Made by a program: the position numbers and the translations under genes. Source: Putridiphycobacter sp045107045 (GTDB taxonomy: Bacteria; Bacteroidota; Bacteroidia; Flavobacteriales_D; Crocinitomicaceae). From it: a stretch of 64,000 nt of DNA. The notes beneath the pieces are model-generated. The model saw only the letters and a list, made by a program, of their open reading frames with translations, was not told the DNA's origin and made no database searches. Of the stretch, positions 16,416 to 25,363 are shown piece by piece. Numbering within the stretch: position 1 is the stretch's first letter; each line of letters opens with the position of its first letter. The DNA is taken from positions 1 through 64,000 of the forward strand of contig JBGCFR010000020.1 of assembly GCA_045107045.1 (NCBI GenBank), given 5' to 3'.

Positions 16416-17772
16416 TAAAACATTTTTTTTTATCATAGCATGTTTGTTTATTGGAAGTAGTTTCGCTCAAAAAGGCACTCAATCTCCATATAGTGTATTT
16501 GGTATTGGTGAGTTGAGAGGCGGGAAATATGCTTATTTTAATGCCTTAGGTGGTACTCAAATTGCAAATACTGATTCAACAATTATTACACAATCAAATC
16601 CAGCATCATACGCGAGTATTGAGCGAAACAGACCAATTTTCCAAGTTGGATTAAATGGCAGTTTTACGCAATTGATAACTGAAAATTCTAATGCGGAAAC
16701 GAAACAATTTGGACTTGATCAATTCCAATTAGGTTTACCCATTGGAAAAAACTTTGGACTATCATTTGGATTGACTCCTTTTTCGTCAACAGGCTATTTG
16801 ATCTCAAATATAATTTTTGATGGTGCAGATACTGTTGCGCAAAAAATAAACGAGGGGAAGGGCACATTAAGTAACTTCCATGTTGGATTAGGATACAAAC
16901 AAAAAATTGGTGATAAAAGCACATTATCATTTGGTGCTAACATTAACTATTTATTTGGAGAAAGTGAACGCATTGAGTCCTTTGAGTATTATTCTTTTCC
17001 AAATGGTGCTTTACACTCCAGAGTGAAAAACGCTACATATTTAAATGATTTTAAATTAGACTTTGGTATTATTTATGAGCAAAAGTTGTATAGAAGTAGC
17101 TTTTCCTTAGCTGCTACTGTCTCGCCGGGTTCAGAGATTTCAGGCTCTTCTGAACATGTTGCCTTTGCTTACTCTAGAAGTTTTTATCAAAATTATAACT
17201 ATGCCTTTTCAATTACTGATACATCTAAATTTAATAACGATCTTTCAGGCTCAGCTTATATTCCTTTATCCTATAAAGTTGGCGGAGAGTATAGAATAAG
17301 ACCCTGTCCAGGATCTAGTTTAAGTTACTCACTGATCTTAAAAGGTGAATATAACCAACAAAATTGGTCGGAGTTTAAAACAACATTTGGTAATCCAAAT
17401 GAAGATTCAACATTAGTGAATAGACAACACTACAAAATGGGTCTAGAATACACACCAAACACTATATATCAGCGAAATGGTAGCTTTGGTTCTTACTTCT
17501 CTAAAATTCATTATCGATTTGGATTAAACTACCTATCGAGTGAAATAAAGTTAAAAAACACTCAACTTCAAAATTATGGCATAAGTTTTGGATTAGGCTT
17601 ACCAGTATTAAACGGAAACTCTAATACTAATTTAAACCTAGGAGTAACATACAATGTACTTGGAACAACTGAAAACAGCTTAATTCAAGAGAATAATTTA
17701 GGATTAAGTTTTGGGATTTCAATAAGCCCAGGTATTTACGACAGATGGTTTTTGAAAAGAAAATATGATTAA
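16402..17772 (+). CDS. Outer-membrane beta-barrel protein (OmpP1/FadL-like)
   Basis: A 456-residue exported protein with signal peptide MHNCNKTFFFIIACLFIGSSFA. The mature start QKGTQSPYSVFGIGELRGG is typical of a Bacteroidota outer-membrane family commonly found beside coaX. Alternating aromatic/hydrophobic strands with short turns and a final strand near the C-terminus indicate a beta-barrel. FadL-type transport of hydrophobic compounds is the nearest known role; the substrate is unknown. It overlaps coaX by 14 bp upstream and the TPR protein by 8 bp downstream, so the three form an operon that continues to lptC. Confidence 0.75.
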   Translation: MHNCNKTFFFIIACLFIGSSFAQKGTQSPYSVFGIGELRGGKYAYFNALGGTQIANTDSTIITQSNPASYASIERNRPIFQVGLNGSFTQLITENSNAETKQFGLDQFQLGLPIGKNFGLSFGLTPFSSTGYLISNIIFDGADTVAQKINEGKGTLSNFHVGLGYKQKIGDKSTLSFGANINYLFGESERIESFEYYSFPNGALHSRVKNATYLNDFKLDFGIIYEQKLYRSSFSLAATVSPGSEISGSSEHVAFAYSRSFYQNYNYAFSITDTSKFNNDLSGSAYIPLSYKVGGEYRIRPCPGSSLSYSLILKGEYNQQNWSEFKTTFGNPNEDSTLVNRQHYKMGLEYTPNTIYQRNGSFGSYFSKIHYRFGLNYLSSEIKLKNTQLQNYGISFGLGLPVLNGNSNTNLNLGVTYNVLGTTENSLIQENNLGLSFGISISPGIYDRWFLKRKYD

Positions 17773-19093
17773 AATGAAAAAAATGAACATGAAAAACTTA
17801 CTAATAGCAGGATTACTTACAATATTTGGAGTGACTGGATTTTCACAAGAAAGAGGATTGTCAGAAGATTGTAAGAAACAAATTGGATTTATGGGGCTTT
17901 ATGCTCAGCAAGAATTATATAGAGACGCTGCTGATTTTTGGACAAAAGCCATAGAGTCTTGTGGTACAGATAAATTTGTAGCAACGGAATGGTCAAATGC
18001 CAGAACCATCTATACTAAATTAATGAAAATTGACACTAGTGCACAACGTCAAAAAGAATTGACCGACTCATTGTATTGGTGTTATGAAGAAGAGCTGAAA
18101 TACATTCCTAGTGCTGATATTAAGGCCGAGTATGCAGCTAAACTAGTCAAAGCACAAAGTAAAGACAGAACTAAGATTGACAAGCTTTTTGCTGAAAGTA
18201 TTCATGAACTAAAATCAAAACTTTCAATTAATGAAATGATTATGTATTTCTATCATTTAATTGTAAAGTATAATTTAGCTGATGATGGTGAACCTAAAGA
18301 AGAAGCACGTAATTTTGCAATTGAAGAGTATTTAAAGTTGTCTGACTATATTGCTGCAGCACAAAAGTTATTTGCTGACAAAGGCGATACTAAAGCAGTT
18401 AAAGTTTATAAAAAAGCCCAAGGGTATTTAGATAATTACTTTGCTCAATTGGCAAAAGATTGCGAAATGTTAACTGAGGTTTTAGGTAAAAAAACAAGTG
18501 CTCTACCAACTCAAAAAGATGAAAAATTAGCAAAAATTCAAGCATTCTTAAATATTCTACAAAAAAGAGGATGTGATGATTCTGATTTATATGGTCAATT
18601 AGCTGATAGCTCAATTGCACTTAACCCAAGTTCAGAAGCGTATTTCGCTCAAGGAAATTTCTTTACAAAAAAAGGAGACGACGCTAAGGCCAGAACGTAT
18701 TACGAAAAAGCCATTGAATTAGAAGGTGCTGAGGGTGAAAATTACGGTAAATATAATTACTACCTAGCTACTTCGTTAGCTACCTCAAAAAGTCATAATG
18801 CAGCATTTAGTACAGCCAAAAAAGTAGAGGGTGAATTTAGAGGTAAAGCCATGCTAATCTGCGCAAACGCTGTAGCAGCTAGAGCAAACTCATGTGGAGA
18901 AACTACGTTTGATAGAAAGGCTAATTATTGGTTAGCTGATGACTATATGAAAAAAGCATCAGCCTTAGGTGAAACATATTCTTCAAGATATGCTTCTGGA
19001 GCACCAAGTACAAATGATATATTTGAAGCTGGTAAAGCTGCAGGTCAAAGTATTCGATTATCTTGTTGGGGAGAAAGCACAACTATAAGATAA
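17765..19093 (+). CDS. Exported TPR-repeat protein
   Basis: A 442-residue protein. The N-terminus holds several possible starts; the signal peptide is MKNLLIAGLLTIFGVTGFS, so translation may begin at 17765 or at the downstream ATGs. The mature region is helical with TPR-like pairs, best seen in EAYFAQGNFFTKKGDDAKAR and following residues at about 292-312. Several cysteines (CKKQ, ESCG, CDD) are spread along it. It is a periplasmic or outer-membrane-associated scaffold of a family often encoded next to an outer-membrane barrel and lptC in Bacteroidota. No enzyme motif is seen. Confidence 0.7.
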   Translation: MIKMKKMNMKNLLIAGLLTIFGVTGFSQERGLSEDCKKQIGFMGLYAQQELYRDAADFWTKAIESCGTDKFVATEWSNARTIYTKLMKIDTSAQRQKELTDSLYWCYEEELKYIPSADIKAEYAAKLVKAQSKDRTKIDKLFAESIHELKSKLSINEMIMYFYHLIVKYNLADDGEPKEEARNFAIEEYLKLSDYIAAAQKLFADKGDTKAVKVYKKAQGYLDNYFAQLAKDCEMLTEVLGKKTSALPTQKDEKLAKIQAFLNILQKRGCDDSDLYGQLADSSIALNPSSEAYFAQGNFFTKKGDDAKARTYYEKAIELEGAEGENYGKYNYYLATSLATSKSHNAAFSTAKKVEGEFRGKAMLICANAVAARANSCGETTFDRKANYWLADDYMKKASALGETYSSRYASGAPSTNDIFEAGKAAGQSIRLSCWGESTTIR

Positions 19094-19094
19094 T

Positions 19095-19673
19095 TTGAAA
19101 GCTATTTTTTCATACCTATTATACTACATTCCTGCCATATTTATGGCAGGAATGTTTGTTTCGTGTGAAAACGATTTGGCAAGCGTTAAAGTCATTACAG
19201 CTAACGCAGATACACCTGACAGAATTATCACTGATTTCCATTCTTATTATTCAGATTCAGGAATAGTACGTTACGAAATTTTAGCAACAAAAATGGAAGA
19301 CTTCAGTGCTTCTACTCCTATGACCATATTTCGAAATGGATTAATTGTCAATTATTACTCTGATAATTCCGAATTGATTTCAACATTAAGCGCAGAATAC
19401 GCCGAGTTTAAGCCACTTGAAAATGCAATTATCGCCAGAAATAATGTTATATTTACCAATCATGAAAAGCAGCAAACTTTAAAAACAGAAGAACTATTTT
19501 GGGATCAAAGATTAAAAAAAATCAGAACAACAAAACGATTTTATCTTGAAAGCCCTAATACAACCGCTGAGGGAACAGGCTTAATTGCTGACGAGACTTT
19601 TAGCAATTATACAATGACTAATTTTTCACTAATTTATACTGACACAACCAATGAATTTAGCACGTTTGAATAA
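19095..19673 (+). CDS. lptC: LptC-family LPS-export lipoprotein
   Basis: A 192-residue protein starting with TTG one base after the previous stop (no ATG gives a full signal peptide). The lipoprotein signal has its lipobox around FVSC (Cys24). The core is the LptC/LptA beta-jellyroll: DSGIVRYEILATKMEDF, a TM-F-NGL segment, LSAEYAEF, the NVIFTN strand and LKTEELFWDQ. LptC hands lipopolysaccharide from the LptBFG ATPase to the periplasmic LptA bridge. The annotation rests on the typical Bacteroidota lipoprotein form and the gene neighbourhood. It overlaps the next small membrane gene by 23 bp. Confidence 0.82.
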   Translation: MKAIFSYLLYYIPAIFMAGMFVSCENDLASVKVITANADTPDRIITDFHSYYSDSGIVRYEILATKMEDFSASTPMTIFRNGLIVNYYSDNSELISTLSAEYAEFKPLENAIIARNNVIFTNHEKQQTLKTEELFWDQRLKKIRTTKRFYLESPNTTAEGTGLIADETFSNYTMTNFSLIYTDTTNEFSTFE

Positions 19674-19860
19674 AATATTAGAACAATTTTGGTGGGCAAT
19701 GGCAATTGTCTCTTTTATTGCTGTTACCTATTTTTGCATTTCAGAAGGATGGAGCAAATGGGCATTTTATTTTGTAGTTCCAATAATAGCTGTTTTAATG
19801 GCTCTAGTTAGACGATTCATGAAAAATAAACTGGAAAAATCTAGTAGTAAAAAGAAATAA
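19651..19860 (+). CDS. Small two-helix membrane protein coupled to lptC
   Basis: A 69-residue protein with two hydrophobic helices (about residues 13-29 and 34-52) and a lysine/serine-rich basic C-terminus. It starts with ATG inside the last codons of lptC (23-bp overlap), so it is translationally coupled. Small membrane proteins in this position are common in Bacteroidota, but I know of no assigned function. Confidence 0.65.
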   Translation: MNLARLNKILEQFWWAMAIVSFIAVTYFCISEGWSKWAFYFVVPIIAVLMALVRRFMKNKLEKSSSKKK

Positions 19861-19932
19861 GAATCAAATCGGACTATTCTTTTACCTTTTCCAGCTCGTT
19901 TATTTTCTCTATTTTTATCAAAAATAACAGAT

Positions 19933-22257
19933 ATGAAACTGTGGTTCTTTCTTTTTAGCTTATCATTAACTATTGCTTTTGGGCAATCCTCATATTCTAA
20001 AGTTAGAATTTATGCAAATGATAGTCAATTAGGCAATCTTGAATCTCTAGGAATTCCTGCTGACCATGGTGCTAGAAAACGAAATACTTGGTTGGATACC
20101 GATTTATCATCAGAACAAATAGAATTACTCTCAGACAACAACTTTAATTATGACATCCTAATTGAAGATGTCCAAACCTACTACATTGAAAGAAGCAAGC
20201 AAGCTTCTAAAAAAGATGAAAGAGTGGATTGCAACCAAAACATTCAAATTTTCAACCCAATAACACCTAATAATTTTCACCTAGGAACCTATGCTGGATT
20301 CTATACATACCAAGAATACTTGAATGAGTTAGATTCAATGGCAAGCTTGTATCCAAACCTAATTACCGTCAAAGCAGCCATAGATACATTTTTAACACAC
20401 GAAGGGCGACCAATTTACTGGGTAAAGATTTCGGATAATCCGAACACGAATGAAACCGAGCCAGAAGTATTGTACTCTGCATTGCATCACGCTAGAGAAC
20501 CTGCAAGCTTATCACAGTTAATTTTTTATATGTGGTACTTACTTGAAAATTATGACTCTAATTCTGAAATAGCTCACATTATTAACGAAACAGAGTTGTT
20601 TTTTATACCTATGCTAAATCCCGACGGATACTTGGAAAATGAAGTTAGTAATCCGAATGGTGGTGGGATGCATAGAAAAAACAAGAGAAATGTTGGAACA
20701 ACTAATCCTGGTGTAGACCTAAATAGAAATTATGACTATCAATGGAATGTTAGTGGAACTTCTCCCAATGTCAATAATGATACTTATGCTGGAACACATG
20801 GTTTTTCTGAACCAGAAACCCAAGCCATGAAGTTTTTTTGTGAAAGTCATGACTTTAAATTTGCATTGAATGCCCATTCCTATAGTAATCTACTATTATT
20901 TCCTTTTGGATATGCTAATGGCGCATTTGCTGCAGACCATGACTATTTTCAAACTTTTTCTAACCACCAAGTTATGTTCAATAATTATGACGCCATAAAA
21001 TCATCTGACCTTTATGCAGCTGCAGGTGACTCAGATGATTGGATGTATGATGGTGACTTGAACACTAAACCAAAAATTTATGCTTTGACACCTGAAGTTG
21101 GTACTAGTAATGATGGATTTTGGCCACAGCAAAACAGAATTTTACCATTGTGTAAAGAAAATATCTGGCCCAATACTATTGCAGCACATTTACCGAATAA
21201 CTATGGCGTAACAACAGATCAAAACCCAATAAGAATGAATAGCTTGTCAGGTTACTTGAATTATAGCTATCAAAGGTTAGGTTTGACAAATGGAACGACA
21301 ACAATTGACATAGAGCCTATTCAAAATATTTCAATTCCAGTAGGAAGTAATTCGTACACCATCATTTTAATGGACATTGCTGAAGATTCAGTAGAATATA
21401 CCCTACCGGCAGGACTTACTTTTGGAGATGAAATTATATACGTTTTAAATACAAATTTTGGAGGATGGACCAGGCATGATACAATAGTAAAAATATATGG
21501 TACTCCAAACCCAATTCTTACAGACAATGCCAATAATATTGTGAATTGGTCAGGAACCTGGAATCTAACAAATGCTTATTTTGTTAGTCCTTCAACTTCT
21601 ATTACAGATAGTCCAGGTAGTAACTACTCTAATGGAGCGAATAGCAGTATCAACTTAATTCAATCTTTCAATTTTCAGAATTCAACTTATGCCTTTGCCC
21701 AATTCTATGCCCGTTGGGAAATAGAAAATGACTTTGATTTTGTTCAATTCATGGCATCTACTAATAATGGAGTAAGTTGGTCTCCTCTTTGCGGGAATTA
21801 TACAAATATTGGAACTAATAACCAAGATGAAGGCGAACCATTATACGATAATAATCAAACAACATGGGTACAAGAGGAAATTGACTTATCTGACTATTTA
21901 GGAATGACTAATGTGCAATTCAAGTTTAGACTTGTTTCCGACAATTTTGTTGTTGAAGACGGTTTTGCATTTGATGATTTCAAAATATTAGCTGATGGAC
22001 AAGGATTATCAGTTTCATCAACAATGATCAATAGATATAATATATACCCCAACCCCGCAAATGATTTTTTATTAATTGAGAATAGTTCGGAAATTTCGAA
22101 AATCGAAGTATATAATCAATTTGGTCAGCTTGTAACATCAAAGGCTAATGATGAAGGCAGAATAGATGTAAATCATCTATCGAACGGTGTTTATTTCGTT
22201 AAATTATATCCTCACAATTCTCATTCTATAGTTAAAAAAATATCTATTCTAAGGTAG
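19933..22257 (+). CDS. Secreted M14 zinc carboxypeptidase with T9SS sorting domain
   Basis: A 774-residue exported peptidase. The signal peptide is about residues 1-17 (ends TIAFG). The M14 domain at about 110-420 has zinc ligands His186 and Glu189 (HHARE), third ligand His315 (NAHSYS), substrate-binding R/N in DLNRNYD and general-base Glu388 (LTPEVG). A beta-sandwich domain of about 200 residues resembling MAM/immune-inhibitor-A C-terminal modules follows (WSGTWNLT ... FAFDDFKI). The end is a T9SS type A sorting domain (from about 700, YPNPANDF). It should remove C-terminal residues from external peptides for nutrition. Confidence 0.9.
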   Translation: MKLWFFLFSLSLTIAFGQSSYSKVRIYANDSQLGNLESLGIPADHGARKRNTWLDTDLSSEQIELLSDNNFNYDILIEDVQTYYIERSKQASKKDERVDCNQNIQIFNPITPNNFHLGTYAGFYTYQEYLNELDSMASLYPNLITVKAAIDTFLTHEGRPIYWVKISDNPNTNETEPEVLYSALHHAREPASLSQLIFYMWYLLENYDSNSEIAHIINETELFFIPMLNPDGYLENEVSNPNGGGMHRKNKRNVGTTNPGVDLNRNYDYQWNVSGTSPNVNNDTYAGTHGFSEPETQAMKFFCESHDFKFALNAHSYSNLLLFPFGYANGAFAADHDYFQTFSNHQVMFNNYDAIKSSDLYAAAGDSDDWMYDGDLNTKPKIYALTPEVGTSNDGFWPQQNRILPLCKENIWPNTIAAHLPNNYGVTTDQNPIRMNSLSGYLNYSYQRLGLTNGTTTIDIEPIQNISIPVGSNSYTIILMDIAEDSVEYTLPAGLTFGDEIIYVLNTNFGGWTRHDTIVKIYGTPNPILTDNANNIVNWSGTWNLTNAYFVSPSTSITDSPGSNYSNGANSSINLIQSFNFQNSTYAFAQFYARWEIENDFDFVQFMASTNNGVSWSPLCGNYTNIGTNNQDEGEPLYDNNQTTWVQEEIDLSDYLGMTNVQFKFRLVSDNFVVEDGFAFDDFKILADGQGLSVSSTMINRYNIYPNPANDFLLIENSSEISKIEVYNQFGQLVTSKANDEGRIDVNHLSNGVYFVKLYPHNSHSIVKKISILR

Positions 22258-22295
22258 CTTAACCTGCCAAGATAAGTGCCTATATAATTTAGTTG

Positions 22296-22303
22296 TACCT
22301 TTG
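22296..22303 (+). promoter_or_regulatory. -7 box TACCTTTG directly before ygiQ
   Basis: This matches TAnnTTTG and ends only 4 bp before the chosen ygiQ ATG (22308). A start point about 5-7 bp beyond the box would fall at or next to that ATG, so the mRNA would be leaderless or nearly so. The -33 element is weak. Confidence 0.5.
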
Positions 22304-22307
22304 TAAT

Positions 22308-24242
22308 ATGACTCTTCAAAAGCGGCCTTTAAGCGATTGGTTACCTATTACCAAAAAAGAACTTGAATTTCATGGATGGGACGAGTTAGATGTAGTACTA
22401 ATTTCTGGTGATGCTTATGTTGATCATCCCTCATTTGGACCAGCTGCTATTGGCAGAATTATCGAAAGTGAAGGTTTGAGGATTGGTATAGTGCCACAAC
22501 CAAATTGGCAAGACGATTTAAGAGATTTTAAAAAATTCGGAAAACCAAAATATTTTTTTGGTGTTACTGCTGGCTGTATGGACTCAATGGTCAATCATTA
22601 TACAGCTTCTAAACGCAAACGATCTACGGATTCATATACTCCTGGCGGTGAGGCTGGATTTAGACCAGATTATGCAACAACTGTCTATACTAAAATTTTA
22701 AAAGACCTTTTTCCAGATGTACCAGTTGTAATTGGGGGAATTGAAGCTTCGTTAAGACGGGTAACCCACTATGATTATTGGTCAGATCAATTAATGCCAT
22801 CAATACTTGAAACAAGTGGAGCAGATTTGTTAGTTTATGGTATGGGAGAACAACCACTTAGAGATATTATTACTTTATTAAAAAAAGGAGTACCCTTTGA
22901 TTCTTTAAAAACAATTCCTCAAACTTGCTGGTTAATCTCAGAAGGAGAAAACATACCCAAAAATAAAAACTGGGAAGATGTTGAATTAAATGACCACGAA
23001 ACATGTTTAAATGACAAATTAAAATACGCTTCAAATTTTAAGGTAGTTGAAGTAGAATCCAACAAATTAAATGCAAGAAGAATAATCCAAAATGTTGGAA
23101 AAAAAACGTTGGTGATTAATCCACCTTATAAAACAATGACCGAAAAAGAGATGGATCAATCTTTCGACTTGCCTTATACCAGAATGCCGCATCCTAAATA
23201 CCATAAGCGTGGGGCGATTCCAGCTTATGATATGATCAAATTTTCCGTGAATATGCACCGAGGTTGTTTTGGAGGATGCAGTTTTTGTACAATTTCTGCT
23301 CATCAGGGGAAATTTATTGCCAGTAGAAGTGAGAACTCTATTATGAAGGAGGTGGAAGAAATTACTACACACCCTGAGTTTAAAGGTTATATTTCTGATT
23401 TAGGGGGACCTTCTGCAAATATGTACCAAATGAAAGGAATTGATGAAGCCATTTGTGAAAAATGCGTAAGTCCATCATGTATTCATCCAGTTGTATGCAG
23501 TAACCTTGACACCAGCCATCAACCTTTAACAGATATTTATAAAAAAGTAGACGCCCATCCTAAAATTAAAAAAGCATTTGTGGGCTCTGGTATACGCTAC
23601 GATTTATTAGTAAAAGAGTATAATAAACTATTGGATGATGAAACTGCTGATGTATACATGAATCAGCTAATTACTCGACATGTATCTGGCCGATTAAAAG
23701 TAGCTCCAGAACATACTGCAGATGCCACTTTAAGAATAATGAGAAAACCTTCGTTTAAGCATTTTCACAAGTTTAAAGAACGGTACGATAAAATTCAAAG
23801 GAAGCATGACCTCAAGCAACCATTAATCCCTTACTTTATATCTTCACACCCTGGATGTGAAGAAGCAGACATGGCTAACTTGGCAGCAGAAACGAAAGAT
23901 ATGGGATTTAAGTTAGAGCAAGTTAATGACTTTACTCCCACTCCAATGACCGTGGCGACCGTGATATACTATGCTGGTGTTCATCCTTATACTTTAAAAC
24001 CTACTTTTGTTCCGAAAACAGCTGAAGCCAAAGCCAACCAACACCGATTTTTCTTTTGGCATAAATCAGAAAATAAACAATGGATTAACGATAAATTAAG
24101 AGCGGTTGGACAACCTGAATTAGCCGAAAAATTAGTTGGAAAAATAAATAAAACTGGCAGAAATAAAAAAGTACCAAAGTGGTTAGAAGAAAAACGAAAA
24201 AAAACGAAACCTAATTTTAAATCGACACGTAAACGGAATTAG
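22308..24242 (+). CDS. ygiQ: YgiQ-family radical SAM protein
   Basis: A 644-residue protein of the UPF0313/YgiQ family. The order is an N-terminal YgiQ domain (RPLSDWLPITKKEL at the start, GGEAGFRPDYAT near 112-123, VVIGGIEASLRRVTHYDYW), a radical SAM core with the iron-sulfur motif CFGGCSFC at about residue 317, and a C-terminal lysine-rich extension. The length is usual. The enzyme is widespread; its reaction is not established to my knowledge. The frame is open upstream to TTG 22293, but the family N-terminus and a -7 box at 22296 favour the ATG at 22308. Confidence 0.9.
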   Translation: MTLQKRPLSDWLPITKKELEFHGWDELDVVLISGDAYVDHPSFGPAAIGRIIESEGLRIGIVPQPNWQDDLRDFKKFGKPKYFFGVTAGCMDSMVNHYTASKRKRSTDSYTPGGEAGFRPDYATTVYTKILKDLFPDVPVVIGGIEASLRRVTHYDYWSDQLMPSILETSGADLLVYGMGEQPLRDIITLLKKGVPFDSLKTIPQTCWLISEGENIPKNKNWEDVELNDHETCLNDKLKYASNFKVVEVESNKLNARRIIQNVGKKTLVINPPYKTMTEKEMDQSFDLPYTRMPHPKYHKRGAIPAYDMIKFSVNMHRGCFGGCSFCTISAHQGKFIASRSENSIMKEVEEITTHPEFKGYISDLGGPSANMYQMKGIDEAICEKCVSPSCIHPVVCSNLDTSHQPLTDIYKKVDAHPKIKKAFVGSGIRYDLLVKEYNKLLDDETADVYMNQLITRHVSGRLKVAPEHTADATLRIMRKPSFKHFHKFKERYDKIQRKHDLKQPLIPYFISSHPGCEEADMANLAAETKDMGFKLEQVNDFTPTPMTVATVIYYAGVHPYTLKPTFVPKTAEAKANQHRFFFWHKSENKQWINDKLRAVGQPELAEKLVGKINKTGRNKKVPKWLEEKRKKTKPNFKSTRKRN

Positions 24243-24383
24243 CAATTTTTAGAACTTACTTGAACTTTTTGGCAAGATTAATGCTTGTTATTAAGAAGAC
24301 TAAAGATTATCCCCATGACTTAAAGTCCCCTAATTTGAAACTTTTAAAAAAAAGTGCCGTAGAAAACGGTGACTTGAAATAAG

Positions 24384-25361
24384 ATGAAACATTTTTATTT
24401 TTTATTTACAATACTACTTTTGTGCAATCATGCTGCTGCATCAGACGATCCATATGAACTTGCACTAGAGTATTATATCGATTCAATCATTAAAGACAAT
24501 GATCTTGATTATGAACTCGCTAAGTCTGAATTCCTTTCCTATGCCAAGAAGAATTACAAATCAATGGATGACGTCCAAGATTTTGTTTTGTTTAGTGCAT
24601 ACAAGATGAAATCAAAAGAAAAGGAGTACACTAAAAACTATACAAAAGAATTTAATGAATGGCATGCTTTTGCATTAATGTCTCATAGGCATTTAGATGC
24701 CTTAGAAAAGAAGGCTTTTCAATTAATTAATAAACACTCCTTCAGTGTGACCGAAAATTTAATGAATTATTTATTCATATCATTACATGAAATTAATTAT
24801 TGGGAATTAAATTGCTATAAGCCATACCAACTTGGTAAACGCCTCTCAATGCTCTATTCAGTATCGAAAAATAAAGACCTAGTTGATAAGTTATCGTTTA
24901 TTATTATTTCAGCAAAAATTTACAAGGGCAGTTACTTTGTAAATCCAATGCATATTTGTGAGTCTTCATATGCGAAAACTGAAATAAAAATGGACATTGA
25001 CAGCTTGAATTTAAATACAAAGAATCTAACTATTGATAGTTTACCAGAAGGCACAAAACCTCCTAATTTTATTGGTGGAAATCCCATGTTAAAAAAGTAT
25101 GTTGGGACCAATTTAAAGTATCCAGAAAAGGCCTTATCTCTTGGACATGCTGGCAAAGTACTGACCTCATTTAAAGTAGATGAAGCGGGATATGTTTACG
25201 ACATTAAAATAAAAGATTCTCCATCAGAATTCCTTTCAAAAGAAGCCATTAGAACTATTAAGTCATTCCCACAATGGCAACCTCATGAAGCCACTAAAAA
25301 GGGTGTTGGCTTTACAAAGTTTACAATGCCTTTCATATTTGTTTTGCCGGAAGAAAAATAG
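24384..25361 (+). CDS. Exported protein with C-terminal TonB domain
   Basis: A 325-residue protein with a signal peptide (MKHFYFLFTILLLCNHAAA). A helical region of about 180 residues without recognised motif is followed by a TonB C-terminal-like domain at about 228-320: YVGTNLKYPEKALSLGHAGK, then VDEAGYVYDIKI and ALR-like FPQWQPHE. This type of secreted rather than membrane-anchored TonB domain is common in Bacteroidota, and its energy-coupling role is doubtful. It stands alone, convergent with glyS with only two bases between stops. Confidence 0.75.
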   Translation: MKHFYFLFTILLLCNHAAASDDPYELALEYYIDSIIKDNDLDYELAKSEFLSYAKKNYKSMDDVQDFVLFSAYKMKSKEKEYTKNYTKEFNEWHAFALMSHRHLDALEKKAFQLINKHSFSVTENLMNYLFISLHEINYWELNCYKPYQLGKRLSMLYSVSKNKDLVDKLSFIIISAKIYKGSYFVNPMHICESSYAKTEIKMDIDSLNLNTKNLTIDSLPEGTKPPNFIGGNPMLKKYVGTNLKYPEKALSLGHAGKVLTSFKVDEAGYVYDIKIKDSPSEFLSKEAIRTIKSFPQWQPHEATKKGVGFTKFTMPFIFVLPEEK

Positions 25362-25363
25362 GT

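Noticed and set aside
16688..16930. 80-codon minus-strand frame
   Set aside because: Antisense to the outer-membrane barrel gene, without start context or protein-like composition.
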